64,000 nt of DNA from Ochrobactrum chromiisoli (GTDB lineage Bacteria; Pseudomonadota; Alphaproteobacteria; Rhizobiales; Rhizobiaceae). Shown in pieces: positions 16,624 through 25,838 of this stretch; the first letter of the stretch is position 1; the number at the start of each line of letters is the position of its first letter. Made by a program: the position numbers and the translations under genes. The DNA lies in contig NZ_JAPHAV010000001.1 of the NCBI RefSeq assembly GCF_026241335.1, positions 930,001 through 994,000 of the forward strand, in the 5' to 3' direction. The notes under the pieces are model-generated. The model made no database searches, had not been told where the DNA came from, and saw only the letters and a list, made by a program, of their open reading frames with translations.

Positions 16624-17373
16624 GTGGCTGTTGTGCCTCTTATATTCGACAAAAAGCCCTCTCATCGAACAGCCTGTGGCGTCTGTGTGGACTGTGACGT
16701 CCGCCGCATGGCAGTTTGCTCTGCACTCGATGATCGCGATCTTGGTGCGCTTGAAGCCATCATGACGTCGAAAAAGCTCGGCGCCAATGAAATGCTGGTG
16801 GAAGAGGGTGATCTCAAGCGCAGGGTCTTTAGTCTGACATCAGGCATGCTGCGTATTTATACATCTCTGCCCGATGGCCGTCGCCAGATTGCGGGTTTTC
16901 TGGTGCCAGGCGATTATCTGGGGCTGGCTGACGATGACGTCTATTCACAGTCTGCCGAAGCTGTTGTTCCTTCTGTTCTTTGCGCTTTCTCGGCAAAGGA
17001 AATGGATGGGCTGATGGAGAGCTTCCCGAAGCTGAAAGAGCGTCTTTACCAGATGACACGTGAGGCATTGCGTACCGCGCGTGACAATCAGCTTGTGCTG
17101 GGGCGTCTTGCGCCGGTGGAAAAGCTTGCAAGTTTTCTTCTCGTTCTGGCCGCACGGATCGAAAAGCATGGCGGCAAGGCCAATGTGGTTCATTTGTCGA
17201 TGAACCGCACCGATATCGCGGATTATCTGGGCCTGACGATTGAAACAGTCAGTCGCAGTTTTACGAAGCTGAAAACGCAAGGCCTCATTCAGTTGCTTGA
17301 TGCGAATACCGTGGAAATACTTTCGCGCCGGTCGCTTGCATCTGTTGCAGGCATGGACCCTGAAAATATCTGA
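16624..17373 (+). CDS. fnrN: Crp/Fnr-family oxygen-responsive regulator, FnrN type
   Basis: A 249-residue transcription factor. Residues 18-32 hold a cysteine cluster (C18, C21, C24 and C32, in ACGVCVDCDVRRMAVC), as in FNR proteins that carry an oxygen-sensitive 4Fe-4S cluster. A cyclic-nucleotide-binding-type beta-barrel (about 40-150), dimer helix and winged helix follow. The recognition helix contains ETVSRSF, the Glu-x-x-Ser-Arg pattern that reads TTGAT half-sites. The start is GTG 16624 behind AGGAATTC. A perfect FNR box lies 26 nt after its stop, in front of hemN, so hemN is the likely direct target. Confidence 0.9.
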   Translation: MAVVPLIFDKKPSHRTACGVCVDCDVRRMAVCSALDDRDLGALEAIMTSKKLGANEMLVEEGDLKRRVFSLTSGMLRIYTSLPDGRRQIAGFLVPGDYLGLADDDVYSQSAEAVVPSVLCAFSAKEMDGLMESFPKLKERLYQMTREALRTARDNQLVLGRLAPVEKLASFLLVLAARIEKHGGKANVVHLSMNRTDIADYLGLTIETVSRSFTKLKTQGLIQLLDANTVEILSRRSLASVAGMDPENI

Positions 17374-17399
17374 CCCCCAACTTCTTTGTTGCAGTTTCG

Positions 17400-17413
17400 T
17401 TGATCCAAATCAA
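17400..17413 (+). promoter_or_regulatory. FNR box (anaerobox)
   Basis: TTGATCCAAATCAA matches the FNR/FixK consensus TTGAT-N4-ATCAA perfectly. It lies between fnrN and hemN. If used as a class II site, transcription would start near 17448-17455, giving a short leader to the small ORF at 17501 and a leader of about 205 nt to hemN. Confidence 0.9.
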
Positions 17414-17500
17414 TGAAGATTGCCCGTGTGTCCATTACATCTGATCGTACAAATTGAGGCAGCTTATTGAGGCGCTGCCCGATGATAACGAGGTGAGCAG

Positions 17501-17665
17501 GTGTCATTGTGGCTGGCAATACCAATATCGGCTGTCATGTGTGCGGGATTCCTTGCAGACTCATGCCGACTTGCCCGGCAGAATGCCCGTCTTCTTCAAA
17601 TGCGCGTAAGGGTGGGAGAATCTCACCGGATCGTCAGGAGCGGGGAGTGCAATCACCATGCATGA
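17501..17665 (+). CDS. Possible small protein (54 residues) overlapping hemN start
   Basis: GTG 17501 follows AGGTGAGCAG and opens a 54-codon frame. The N-terminus is hydrophobic (SLWLAIPISAVMCAGFLA), followed by an Arg-rich soluble part (CRLARQNARLLQMRVRVG) and a His-containing end. The TGA stop (17663-17665) overlaps the hemN start codon region (ATG 17658) by 8 nt, an arrangement typical of translational coupling. I do not recognise the protein. It could be a small membrane protein made under low oxygen, or a leader ORF, or chance. Confidence 0.4.
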   Translation: MSLWLAIPISAVMCAGFLADSCRLARQNARLLQMRVRVGESHRIVRSGECNHHA

Positions 17666-18992
17666 AGACGCGATAAGAAGATATGCGGCGCTTGCCGTTC
17701 CTCGCTACACGTCGTTCCCGACGGCCGTGGATTTCACCCCGATTACTGCTGACAGCACCAAAAGCTGGTTGCGTCAGATCGGTCCGCGAGAGAGTGTCTC
17801 GCTTTATATCCATGTGCCCTATTGCAAAGAGATTTGTCATTACTGCGGATGCCATTCCAAAATGGCCGTCCGCGAGGATGTTATTGAAAATTTCGTGATC
17901 GCTCTTTTGAGTGAGATCGAAACGGTAGGTGCAAGCCTGACGGTGCGTCCGCAGGTGGTGCATCTACATTGGGGCGGGGGCACCCCTTCAATTCTGCATG
18001 CAGACCAGTTCAAGCGCATTGTAGCTGCACTTCGTCTGTCGTTTGATTTCCACCCGGATATGGAACATGCCATTGAACTTGATCCGCGCACGGTCAATCC
18101 TGTTCTGGTCGAGGCTCTGGCCCAGATTGGTGTCAATCGTGCGAGTCTTGGCGTGCAGGATGTCAATGCAGAGGTACAAAAGGCGATCGGTCGCATCCAG
18201 CCGATAGAAACCGTTGCAAGAGCAGTAACACTTTTGCGCGAAGCTGGCATTGATCGCCTGAATTTTGATCTGATTTATGGTCTGCCACTTCAAACTGTGG
18301 AGAGCCTTCGCGAAACCTGCGAACGTGTGGCCGAGATGAAGCCGGATCGCATCGCTTGCTTTGGGTATGCACATCTGCCGCAACGTCGCGCGAACCAGAG
18401 ATTGATTGACGAAAGTAGCCTGCCGGATGCGGATGAGCGCTTTGCGCAGGCAAGCGCAGTGGCCGAGAGCTTTATTGGTTTCGGTTATAAGCCAGTCGGC
18501 ATTGACCATTTTGCATTGCCGGATGATGCGCTGGCCATTGCCGCAGAAAATGGCACGTTGCATCGTAATTTCCAAGGATACACGACAGACCGGTGTCAGA
18601 CGCTGATTGGCTTCGGACCATCGTCGATATCCCAATATCCGGCTGGTTATACGCAGAACATCTCCGATGTTGGGCAATATAGCAAACGTGTTGTGACCGG
18701 GGGGCTTGCAACTGTGCGTGGTTATCCGATGCACGACAATGACAGACTGCGTGCAAGCATCATTACGGCACTCATGTGCAACTTCCGGGTTGATTTGAAC
18801 CTTGCTGCACCGGGCGTTGAGTTCTCGGACGAAATGGCTTTGCTGCGCCCGCTCGTTGCTGACGGGCTGGTAGAAGTGCGCGATGGTGTCATCACGGCAA
18901 CAGAGGATGGAAAGCCGCTGATTCGTCTGGTTGCGGCAACCTTTGATGAGTTCCGCAGAGAGAGCGTAAACGGCTTCAGCTCCGCTGTGTAA
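17658..18992 (+). CDS. hemN: Oxygen-independent coproporphyrinogen III dehydrogenase
   Basis: A 444-residue radical SAM enzyme that converts coproporphyrinogen III to protoporphyrinogen IX without oxygen, for heme synthesis in low oxygen. The CxxxCxxC cluster motif is at Cys56, Cys60 and Cys63, with Cys65 next to it (YCKEICHYCGC), as in true HemN. The WGGGTPSIL stretch and the HemN-type C-terminal domain are present. Length agrees with HemN (about 450), longer than HemW-like relatives. An FNR box upstream and fnrN next door agree with anaerobic induction. A terminator follows at 19044. Confidence 0.95.
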   Translation: MHEDAIRRYAALAVPRYTSFPTAVDFTPITADSTKSWLRQIGPRESVSLYIHVPYCKEICHYCGCHSKMAVREDVIENFVIALLSEIETVGASLTVRPQVVHLHWGGGTPSILHADQFKRIVAALRLSFDFHPDMEHAIELDPRTVNPVLVEALAQIGVNRASLGVQDVNAEVQKAIGRIQPIETVARAVTLLREAGIDRLNFDLIYGLPLQTVESLRETCERVAEMKPDRIACFGYAHLPQRRANQRLIDESSLPDADERFAQASAVAESFIGFGYKPVGIDHFALPDDALAIAAENGTLHRNFQGYTTDRCQTLIGFGPSSISQYPAGYTQNISDVGQYSKRVVTGGLATVRGYPMHDNDRLRASIITALMCNFRVDLNLAAPGVEFSDEMALLRPLVADGLVEVRDGVITATEDGKPLIRLVAATFDEFRRESVNGFSSAV

Positions 18993-19043
18993 AATATTTC
19001 AGAGCTGCCGCTGTACCGGGCCGTCAGAAGGTCAGTGGCATCA

Positions 19044-19085
19044 GGAGCACCGTTCGTTGGGGGATGAGCGGTGCTCCATTTTTTC
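19044..19085 (+). terminator. Rho-independent terminator of hemN
   Basis: GGAGCACCG (19044-19052) pairs with CGGTGCTCC (19069-19077); the stem is followed by ATTTTTTC. Confidence 0.85.
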
Positions 19086-19098
19086 ATAAGGGCTAAGT

Positions 19099-20304
19099 TT
19101 ATTGAGCTCTTTGCATCTTTGGCAGGAAGATGGTCAGAAGGCCGAGAAGCGGCAGATACGAACAAATCTGATAGACAAACTCGATGCTTGTTCTATCGGC
19201 CACGATTCCGAGCAGCGCGGCGGCAATACCGGCGATACCAAAGGCAAGGCCGAAGAACAGCCCGGATACCATGCCAACACGTCCCGGAAGCAATTCCTGT
19301 GCAAAGACGATGATTGCCGGGAAAGCTGAAGCCAAAACGAAGCCGATGATGATGGTCAGAATTGCTGTGACTTCCAGGTTTGCATAAGGCAGTGCCAGCG
19401 TGAAAGGCAGAATACCGAGGATCGAAACCCAGATCACGGTCCGGGTGCCGATCCTGTCGCCGATAGGACCGCCAATGATCGTGCCTGCCGCAACTGCACC
19501 AAGAAACAGGAACAGCAAAAGCTGCGATGCCTGTACGGTCACGCCGAAATGGCTGATAGTATAGAAGGTATAATAGCTCGTCAGGCTCGCCATATAGACA
19601 TATTTGGTGAAAATCAGCAGGGCGAGGATGCCAATCGAAGCAATCACCTTGTTGCGCGGCAGCGGCAGTGTCTTATCGGCCTTTGGCTTGTGCTTATTGG
19701 CCAGATTGTGCTGATTGTACCAGTTTCCAACATACCAGAGCAGGGCCATGCCGATCAGTGCTGCAATGGAAAACCACGACACGCTGGCCTGTCCGAAAGG
19801 CAGAACAACGAAGGCCGCAAGCAATGGTCCAATGGATGAGCCGAAGTTACCGCCCACCTGAAACATTGATTGTGCAAAGCCGTGGCGACCACCCGATGCA
19901 AGACGCGCGACGCGCGCAGCTTCCGGATGAAACACAGAAGAGCCAAAGCCGATAAAGGCTGCACCCAATAACAGGAATGAGAAATGGTATGCTGTTGCGA
20001 GCAGGATCAGGCCAATCAGCGTGCACCCCATGCCGAATGGCAATGAATAAGGCATTGGACGTCGATCCGTGTAAATGCCAACGATTGGCTGTAGAATGGA
20101 TGCCGTTACCTGAAAGGTGAAGGTGAGTAGGCCGATCTGCCAGAAAGACAGGCTGTAGTTGTCCTTGAGCATCGGATAGATCGCCGGAAGGAGCGACTGC
20201 ATCATGTCGTTGAGAAAGTGGCCCATACTCGTGGCCAGAATAATGGCGAGAACCGTATTGTTCGCGCCGGTGCTTGTTGGCTGCTCGGCAGCACTCGTGC
20301 TCAT
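19099..20304 (-). CDS. MFS transporter, fosmidomycin-resistance (Fsr) type
   Basis: A 401-residue major facilitator protein with about 12 membrane helices. The sequence GHFLNDMMQSLLPAIYPMLK near residues 30-50 is the signature of the Fsr group, known in E. coli for fosmidomycin export. Position 75-95 holds the loop motif IYTDRRPMPYSLPFGM. ATG 20304 is chosen since GGAG lies about 10 nt upstream; the frame runs upstream to 20355. It is transcribed divergently from an AraC regulator, which may control it. The real substrate is unknown. Confidence 0.85.
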   Translation of the reverse strand: MSTSAAEQPTSTGANNTVLAIILATSMGHFLNDMMQSLLPAIYPMLKDNYSLSFWQIGLLTFTFQVTASILQPIVGIYTDRRPMPYSLPFGMGCTLIGLILLATAYHFSFLLLGAAFIGFGSSVFHPEAARVARLASGGRHGFAQSMFQVGGNFGSSIGPLLAAFVVLPFGQASVSWFSIAALIGMALLWYVGNWYNQHNLANKHKPKADKTLPLPRNKVIASIGILALLIFTKYVYMASLTSYYTFYTISHFGVTVQASQLLLFLFLGAVAAGTIIGGPIGDRIGTRTVIWVSILGILPFTLALPYANLEVTAILTIIIGFVLASAFPAIIVFAQELLPGRVGMVSGLFFGLAFGIAGIAAALLGIVADRTSIEFVYQICSYLPLLGLLTIFLPKMQRAQ

Positions 20305-20477
20305 AAGTCCTACTCCGAAGGTAATTGGGAACGGGATTCGCCCGTCAATTGGCATGTTAGGGGTGGGACCCCTATTCGTCGTTCACAAATATTTCTAAAC
20401 TGATCAATTCATAATTATATTGTTTCACGCCTGCTTTCGTGATTTGGTCCATTACCTTCGAGAGTGGGCCAAAGCGG

Positions 20478-21353
20478 ATGAAGCAAAAATTGCCAGCGGG
20501 GCGAATATTGCCTCAAAGTGAGGAACTGCAACGGTTTCATGAACAGCGCATAGCCATGCTGGAGAATTTGCACGGACCAGTCATTGCTCTGCCGACAGAA
20601 TACCCCGACGGTTATTTCGTGCCTCAGCACAGCCATAGTCGCGCGCAGCTGCTGTGTGCTTCACAAGGTGTCGTTCTAGTCACCACGCAGGCCGGTCGTT
20701 GGATGATTCCCAGTGACCATGCCATTTGGATTCCCGCCGGCGTCGAACATTCTGTCGAAATCGTTGGCGATGTATTGATGCGCTCAATCTACATTGCAGT
20801 TGACGTGATTTCTGGCGTGCCTGATTATCTTCATGTGGTTGGCATGACCGATCTGATGCGCTGCCTTATCATTGATGCGACCCTTGTCGATAGCATCCCC
20901 GAGCCGGGAAGCCGAGATGCTCTGGTAATCGAACTGATCTTGAAAGATCTGCGCACTTTGCCGCAAAGGCCACTTGGTCTGCCTTTCCCGACGGATATTC
21001 GTCTGCAGAAGCTTTGCCGTGAATTCGTAAAAACACCTTCAGCGCGCGCGACAATTGATGACTGGGCGAACCGTATGGCCATGAGCAGGCGCTCATTCAC
21101 CCGTCATTTTCAGCGTGAAACGGGTGTAAGCCTGTCGATATGGCGGCAGCAAGCCTGTCTTTTCGCTGCTCTTCCGCGCCTGACGGAAGGCGAGCCGGTG
21201 ACAAGTGTGGCGCTTGATCTTGGCTATGACAGCGTATCTGCATTTACGACAATGTTTCGCCGTATGCTGGGCGTATCGCCGAAGTTCTATTCGCCACGTA
21301 TGCATGCGGCATCGGTCGAAGGGAATGGTCGGCACCCGTCCGCATCGTTATGA
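20478..21353 (+). CDS. AraC-family regulator with N-terminal cupin domain
   Basis: A regulator of 291 residues from ATG 20478 (a GTG at 20439 is an alternative). Residues about 40-110 form an AraC-type cupin (HSHSRAQLLCASQGVV, with PAGVEHSVE), and residues about 185-285 the two helix-turn-helix units (AMSRRSFTRHFQRETG and VTSVALDLGYDSVSAFTTMF). It belongs to the group often found next to efflux genes. The divergent Fsr-type exporter shares its upstream region, so it may regulate that exporter; this is inference. Confidence 0.87.
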   Translation: MKQKLPAGRILPQSEELQRFHEQRIAMLENLHGPVIALPTEYPDGYFVPQHSHSRAQLLCASQGVVLVTTQAGRWMIPSDHAIWIPAGVEHSVEIVGDVLMRSIYIAVDVISGVPDYLHVVGMTDLMRCLIIDATLVDSIPEPGSRDALVIELILKDLRTLPQRPLGLPFPTDIRLQKLCREFVKTPSARATIDDWANRMAMSRRSFTRHFQRETGVSLSIWRQQACLFAALPRLTEGEPVTSVALDLGYDSVSAFTTMFRRMLGVSPKFYSPRMHAASVEGNGRHPSASL

Positions 21354-21396
21354 TAATAACAATTGTTTCGGGGCGAAGAGAGCAGTATGAGAAGCC

Positions 21397-21972
21397 ATGT
21401 TATTTCAACGCCGAAATCCGCCGACCCGCACTGAGCGTTTCCGAACGCTGGTTTGGCCGCGCCGTTCTTTTGCCCGCTCGTTTAAATATGGCGGCAAGCG
21501 CGTGCTGCGCATCACTGCGTCACCCCACGCAGTTGCTGCGGGGCTGGCCGTTGGCGTCTTTTCAGCTTTCACGCCGTTTTTCGGTTTCCATCTGATTATA
21601 GCAATTGTTCTGGCATATTTTCTGGCTGGAAATATTGCTGCCGCAGCGCTCGGCACGACGTTGGCCAACCCGCTGACGCTGCCTTTCATTTGGGGAAGCA
21701 CCTATGAGCTGGGCCGTTTTGTGATCAGTGGCGATATTGAAAGCGCACCACCTCTGCATCTGGGCCACGCGCTTCAGACAATGAAATTCGGTGAAGTGTG
21801 GACGCCACTGTTAAAGCCCATGCTTTTCGGATCGACCATTCTCGGTGCAGTTTTCGCAGTGATTGCATATTTTGCCACACGCTTTGCCGTGAAGGCATTT
21901 CGCCGCCGCAGGCTTGAGCGGCTTGCTGCAAAGCAAAATTTGGCTGTTAAGCAGGAGCCGCAGAAAATATGA
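21397..21972 (+). CDS. DUF2062 membrane protein
   Basis: A 191-residue inner-membrane protein of the DUF2062 family. The conserved part is about 38-130: [38 protein letters not shown] and [20 protein letters not shown]-terminal helix near 150-170 and a basic tail follow. The function is not known; in other bacteria relatives accompany glycosyltransferase or lipid genes. Its last codons overlap the acpS start by 4 nt (ATGA), so both are translated from one mRNA. That pairing recurs in Brucella and rhizobia as I recall. Confidence 0.85.
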   Translation: MLFQRRNPPTRTERFRTLVWPRRSFARSFKYGGKRVLRITASPHAVAAGLAVGVFSAFTPFFGFHLIIAIVLAYFLAGNIAAAALGTTLANPLTLPFIWGSTYELGRFVISGDIESAPPLHLGHALQTMKFGEVWTPLLKPMLFGSTILGAVFAVIAYFATRFAVKAFRRRRLERLAAKQNLAVKQEPQKI

Positions 21973-22373
21973 TTGTCGGCATTGGCAGCGATCTGATCGA
22001 TATTCGCCGCGTAGAAAAGACCCTCGAAAAGCATGGTGATCGCTTTATCCAGCGTGTATTTACCGAGATTGAACAGGCAAAATCGGATGGGCGCAAACAA
22101 CGCGCAGCATCTTATGCAAAGCGGTTTGCGGCGAAGGAAGCTTGCTCCAAAGCTCTTGGCACTGGCCTTTCAAACGGTGTTTTCTGGCGGGATATGGGTG
22201 TGGTCAACACATCGTCGGGCAAGCCAACCATGAAGCTTACGGGTGGTGCTGCCGAACAGTTGAAAAACATACTGCCAGAAGGGATGCGCGCTGCCATACA
22301 TCTGACAATTACAGATGATTTTCCTCTCGCGCAGGCCTTCGTTATTATCGAAGCTCTACCGGAAACCGACTAA
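21969..22373 (+). CDS. acpS: Holo-[acyl-carrier-protein] synthase
   Basis: A 134-residue phosphopantetheinyl transferase that activates ACP. Start [23 protein letters not shown] (in parts) carries the Mg-binding Asp8, and the [15 protein letters not shown] motif holds the second conserved acidic residue and Lys. Normal length. Start overlaps DUF2062 gene by 4 nt. lepB begins 147 nt downstream. Confidence 0.97.
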   Translation: MIVGIGSDLIDIRRVEKTLEKHGDRFIQRVFTEIEQAKSDGRKQRAASYAKRFAAKEACSKALGTGLSNGVFWRDMGVVNTSSGKPTMKLTGGAAEQLKNILPEGMRAAIHLTITDDFPLAQAFVIIEALPETD

Positions 22374-22520
22374 TCCATATTGCCGAATAACGGCATACAC
22401 CAAAACAATTGCGATTGTGACAGGTAAACTCCTGCTCATAATCGTGCGAGAAGCGGGTGATTGGATTGCCTCAGGCAATCTTAGCCGTTATTAGATCGCA
22501 CATCGGCAAGCGGAGATACA

Positions 22521-23303
22521 ATGAGCGTGTCCAGCAAAAGTGAAACTAAAAAATCAGGCGGCATTCGCGAAACCGTCAGTGTTATCGTGCAGGCACTGCT
22601 GCTGGCACTGATCATTCGCAGCCTGCTTTTCCAACCGTTTAGCATTCCGTCTGGCTCAATGCGCCCGACTTTGCTGGAAGGCGATTATCTTTTCGTATCG
22701 AAATACGCCTATGGCTATTCGCGTTACTCGCTGCCCTTTGGTTTCGATCTGTTCAACGGTCGCATCTGGGGTGCAGAACCAAAACGTGGTGACGTTGTTG
22801 TCTTCAAGCTGCCAAGCGACACCAATATTGATTACATCAAACGCGTGATTGGCCTTCCGGGTGATCGCATTCAGATGCGCGGCGGCGTTCTTTATATCAA
22901 TGATGTAGCCGTTAAGCGCGAGCGCGTTGGGACAATCGACAATCCCGATGTGACCGAGGTCAACCGTCCGGTGGAGGTCTATCGCGAAACGCTGCCCAAT
23001 GGCGTGAGCTACGATACGCTTGATCTTGCGCCAAATTCCATTGGCGATGACACCCGCGTGTTCGAAGTGCCTGCCGGTCATTATTTCATGATGGGTGACA
23101 ATCGCGATAATTCGCTCGATAGCCGTTTTGGTGTTGGCTATGTGCCGTTTGAAAATCTGGTCGGTCGGGCGAATATTATTTTCTTCTCAATTGCTGATAA
23201 GGCAAGCCCGCTCGAAATCTGGAAATGGCCGACTGATGTTCGTTTCAGCCGTCTTTTCTCATGGGTGAGCGGAAAGCCGCACACTGCCGTAACCGGAAAC
23301 TGA
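22521..23303 (+). CDS. lepB: Signal peptidase I
   Basis: A 260-residue membrane protease that removes signal peptides from exported proteins. One N-terminal membrane helix (about 18-38) precedes the catalytic Ser46 (SIPSGSMRPTL); Lys107 is the general base (YIKRVIGLPGDR). Box E (GDNRDNSLDSR) is near 194-204. All are typical. rnc starts 1 nt after the stop, giving the widespread lepB-rnc operon. Substrates in this window include the porins, Omp25, SurA and RNase T2. Confidence 0.97.
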   Translation: MSVSSKSETKKSGGIRETVSVIVQALLLALIIRSLLFQPFSIPSGSMRPTLLEGDYLFVSKYAYGYSRYSLPFGFDLFNGRIWGAEPKRGDVVVFKLPSDTNIDYIKRVIGLPGDRIQMRGGVLYINDVAVKRERVGTIDNPDVTEVNRPVEVYRETLPNGVSYDTLDLAPNSIGDDTRVFEVPAGHYFMMGDNRDNSLDSRFGVGYVPFENLVGRANIIFFSIADKASPLEIWKWPTDVRFSRLFSWVSGKPHTAVTGN

Positions 23304-23304
23304 G

Positions 23305-24009
23305 ATGATTTCTGCAAATAAGGCAGCATCGATCCTGGAAGAGCGCACTGGACACCGTTTTCTTAATCTGAAACGGCTTGAACGGGCGCTCACCCATTCG
23401 AGTGTGCAGGGGCCATCGCGCCCAAATTATGAACGGCTGGAATTTCTCGGTGACCGTGTATTGGGTTTGGTTGTTGCGGAAATGCTTTTCGAGTCATTTC
23501 CCGACGCGCCCGAAGGTGAGCTGTCTGTTCGCCTCAACGCGCTGGTGAATGCCGAAACCTGTGCTGCAATTGCTGATGAGATCAGACTTGCAGACCTTAT
23601 CCAAACAGGTTCAGACATAAAATCTTTAAATGACAAACGCCTGCTGAATGTGCGCGCAGATGTCGTGGAAGCTTTGATCGCAACGATTTATATGGATGGC
23701 GGACTTGATGCGGCCCGCCGCTTTATAAAGCGTTATTGGCAGGGCCGCTCACTTGAGACAGGTGCTGCGCGTCGCGATGCTAAAACTGAGTTGCAGGAAT
23801 GGGCGCATCAGCAGGGCAATGTGCACCCATCCTATGTTATTCTGGATCGCAGCGGCCCTGATCACGATCCTTCATTTACGGTAGAAGTGACCGTGAAGGG
23901 GTTCGCGCCTGAAACGGGTGAGGGGCGATCCAAGCGGATTGCCGAGCAAAGCGCGGCCGAAGCCATGCTTTATAGGGAATCTGTCTGGAAGCGTGATGGT
24001 TCTTCTTAA
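23305..24009 (+). CDS. rnc: Ribonuclease III
   Basis: A 234-residue double-strand-specific RNase for rRNA and mRNA processing. The signature NYERLEFLGDRVLGL is at 41-55, with catalytic acidic residues Glu43/Glu46/Asp50 region and the second cluster DVVEALIATIYMDGG (about 117-131). A double-stranded RNA-binding domain covers about 160-230 (DAKTELQEWAHQQG, then RIAEQSAAEAML). Directly behind lepB. A possible terminator at 24091 separates it from era. Confidence 0.97.
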   Translation: MISANKAASILEERTGHRFLNLKRLERALTHSSVQGPSRPNYERLEFLGDRVLGLVVAEMLFESFPDAPEGELSVRLNALVNAETCAAIADEIRLADLIQTGSDIKSLNDKRLLNVRADVVEALIATIYMDGGLDAARRFIKRYWQGRSLETGAARRDAKTELQEWAHQQGNVHPSYVILDRSGPDHDPSFTVEVTVKGFAPETGEGRSKRIAEQSAAEAMLYRESVWKRDGSS

Positions 24010-24090
24010 TGCGGCCCTCTGCTTTTTTCTGTAAAACTCGGCTATAATCAATCAAACAACAGCAGCAATAGGCTGCTGCCTGAGCAAGGC

Positions 24091-24111
24091 GGTGTCGGGG
24101 GACACCTTTTT
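24091..24111 (+). terminator. Possible terminator between rnc and era
   Basis: GGTGTC and GACACC form a 6-bp stem around GGGG, then TTTTT. A second small hairpin (CAGCAGC / GCTGCTG) lies just upstream near 24060. Partial attenuation is possible, since era is usually co-transcribed with rnc. Confidence 0.5.
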
Positions 24112-24140
24112 GCGATTAATTTCGTCTCAAAGGATGACTA

Positions 24141-25076
24141 ATGAACAACCCAACCGTGCCGTCAGATGGCGCAACTGAAACCTTGCAGACCCGCTCCGGC
24201 TTTGTTGCACTTATCGGCGCGCCAAATGCCGGAAAGTCCACGCTGGTCAATCAGCTCGTGGGAACCAAGGTTTCAATCGTCACACATAAAGTGCAGACCA
24301 CGCGCGCGCTGGTTCGCGGTATCTTCATTGAGAATAATGCGCAGATCGTCCTTGTCGATACACCCGGCATTTTTCGTCCAAAGCGCAGGCTCGATCGTGC
24401 CATGGTCACGACCGCATGGGGTGGCGCGAAGGATGCCGACATCATTCTGGTGATCCTTGATGCGCAGGGCAGCCTCAACGAGAATGCGGAAGCTCTTCTC
24501 GAAAGCATGGCCAATGTTCGTCAGAAGAAAGTTCTTGTACTCAATAAAGTGGACCGCGTTGATCCGCCAAAGTTGCTTGAACTGGCGCAAAAGGCAAATG
24601 AGAAGGTCGCTTTCGACCGTACATTCATGATCTCGGCGCTCAACGGTTCGGGCTGTAAGGATCTGGCAAAATTCCTGGCTGAGAGCGTTCCAAACGGTCC
24701 TTGGTATTATCCGGAAGATCAGATCTCCGATATGCCGATGCGCCAGCTTGCGGCAGAAATCACCCGTGAAAAGCTTTATCTGCGCCTGCATGAAGAACTG
24801 CCTTATTCCTCGACGGTCGAGACAGAGCGTTGGGAAGAGCGTAAGGATGGCTCGGTGCGGATTGAGCAGGTGATTTATGTCGAGCGCGAAAGCCAGAAAA
24901 AGATTGTTCTTGGCCATAAGGGCGAGACGATCAAGGCAATCGGCCAATCTGCACGCAAAGAGATCAGCGAAATCCTTGAGCAGAATGTGCATCTCTTCCT
25001 GTTTGTGAAAGTGCGCGAAAATTGGGGCAATGATCCAGAGCGTTATCGCGAAATGGGTCTGGACTTCCCAACGTAA
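24141..25076 (+). CDS. era: GTPase Era
   Basis: A 311-residue GTPase needed for 16S rRNA maturation and 30S assembly. G1 is GAPNAGKS (26-33), G3 DTPG, G4 NKVD and G5 SAL. The C-terminal KH domain (about 215-300) binds the 3' end of 16S rRNA; it includes VLGHKGETIKAIGQSARKEI and LFLFVKVRENW. Start ATG 24141 follows AAAGGATGACTA. recO follows after 18 nt, giving era-recO. Confidence 0.97.
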   Translation: MNNPTVPSDGATETLQTRSGFVALIGAPNAGKSTLVNQLVGTKVSIVTHKVQTTRALVRGIFIENNAQIVLVDTPGIFRPKRRLDRAMVTTAWGGAKDADIILVILDAQGSLNENAEALLESMANVRQKKVLVLNKVDRVDPPKLLELAQKANEKVAFDRTFMISALNGSGCKDLAKFLAESVPNGPWYYPEDQISDMPMRQLAAEITREKLYLRLHEELPYSSTVETERWEERKDGSVRIEQVIYVERESQKKIVLGHKGETIKAIGQSARKEISEILEQNVHLFLFVKVRENWGNDPERYREMGLDFPT

Positions 25077-25094
25077 GGTGTATCAAAAAAGCCC

Positions 25095-25838
25095 ATGGAA
25101 TGGCGCGATGAAGGCATAATTCTCGGCACGCGGCGACACGGCGAAACAAGCGCCATTGTTGAAGTGATGACGCGCGAACATGGCCGTCATATGGGTATGG
25201 TGCGTGGTGGGCGATCCCGCCGCATGCAGCCGCTGCTCCAGCCCGGCAATCACGTTGATCTGACATGGTGGGCGCGGCTGGATGAACATATGGGTTCGTT
25301 CACAATTGAGCCGCTTGGCTTTGCTGCTGCCCGCCTCATTGAAACGCCTGTTGCGCTTTATGGCATCCAGCTTGTTGCCGCGCATTTGCGGCTTTTACCC
25401 GAGCGTGATCCACAACGTGCGCTTTATGAAACGCTGCGCCTCATCATCGAGCATTTTGATGACCCACTTTCATCAGGTGAGTTGCTGTTGCGTTTTGAAG
25501 TGATGATGCTGGAAGAACTGGGCTTCGGCCTTGATCTAAAAGAGTGCGCGGCGACGGGCGTTAGTGAAAACCTGATCTATGTTTCGCCCAAATCAGGACG
25601 AGCGGTTTGTGGCGATGCGGGTGCGCCATGGGCTGACAAGATGTTGCCGCTGCCTGCATTCGTCAACAGCACATCAGTGCGTCCATCCTGCTACGACGAT
25701 CTTAATGATGCATTCAGGATGACGGGTTTCTTCTTCCTGCGCCATGTGTGGGAACCACGCGCACAAACTCCGCCTGACGCGCGGGGCGGCTTTCTCAATG
25801 CAGTGTCACGAAGTCTCAACCTGCAACAGGCAGGCTGA
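25095..25838 (+). CDS. recO: DNA repair protein RecO
   Basis: A 247-residue partner of RecF and RecR that anneals strands and loads RecA on SSB-coated DNA. The N-terminal OB fold starts MEWRDEGIILGTRRHGETSA; the stretch GRHMGMVRGGRSRRMQPLLQPG is characteristic. The C-terminal helical domain contains ELGFGLDLKECAATG; zinc-type cysteines of other RecO proteins are only partly present. Its 3' end overlaps the opposite-strand phosphatase gene by about 23 nt. Confidence 0.95.
   Translation: MEWRDEGIILGTRRHGETSAIVEVMTREHGRHMGMVRGGRSRRMQPLLQPGNHVDLTWWARLDEHMGSFTIEPLGFAAARLIETPVALYGIQLVAAHLRLLPERDPQRALYETLRLIIEHFDDPLSSGELLLRFEVMMLEELGFGLDLKECAATGVSENLIYVSPKSGRAVCGDAGAPWADKMLPLPAFVNSTSVRPSCYDDLNDAFRMTGFFFLRHVWEPRAQTPPDARGGFLNAVSRSLNLQQAG

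Noticed and set aside
17289..17525. 78-codon minus frame over the FNR box
   Set aside because: It overlaps the fnrN 3' end and the FNR box antisense and shows no protein-like pattern.
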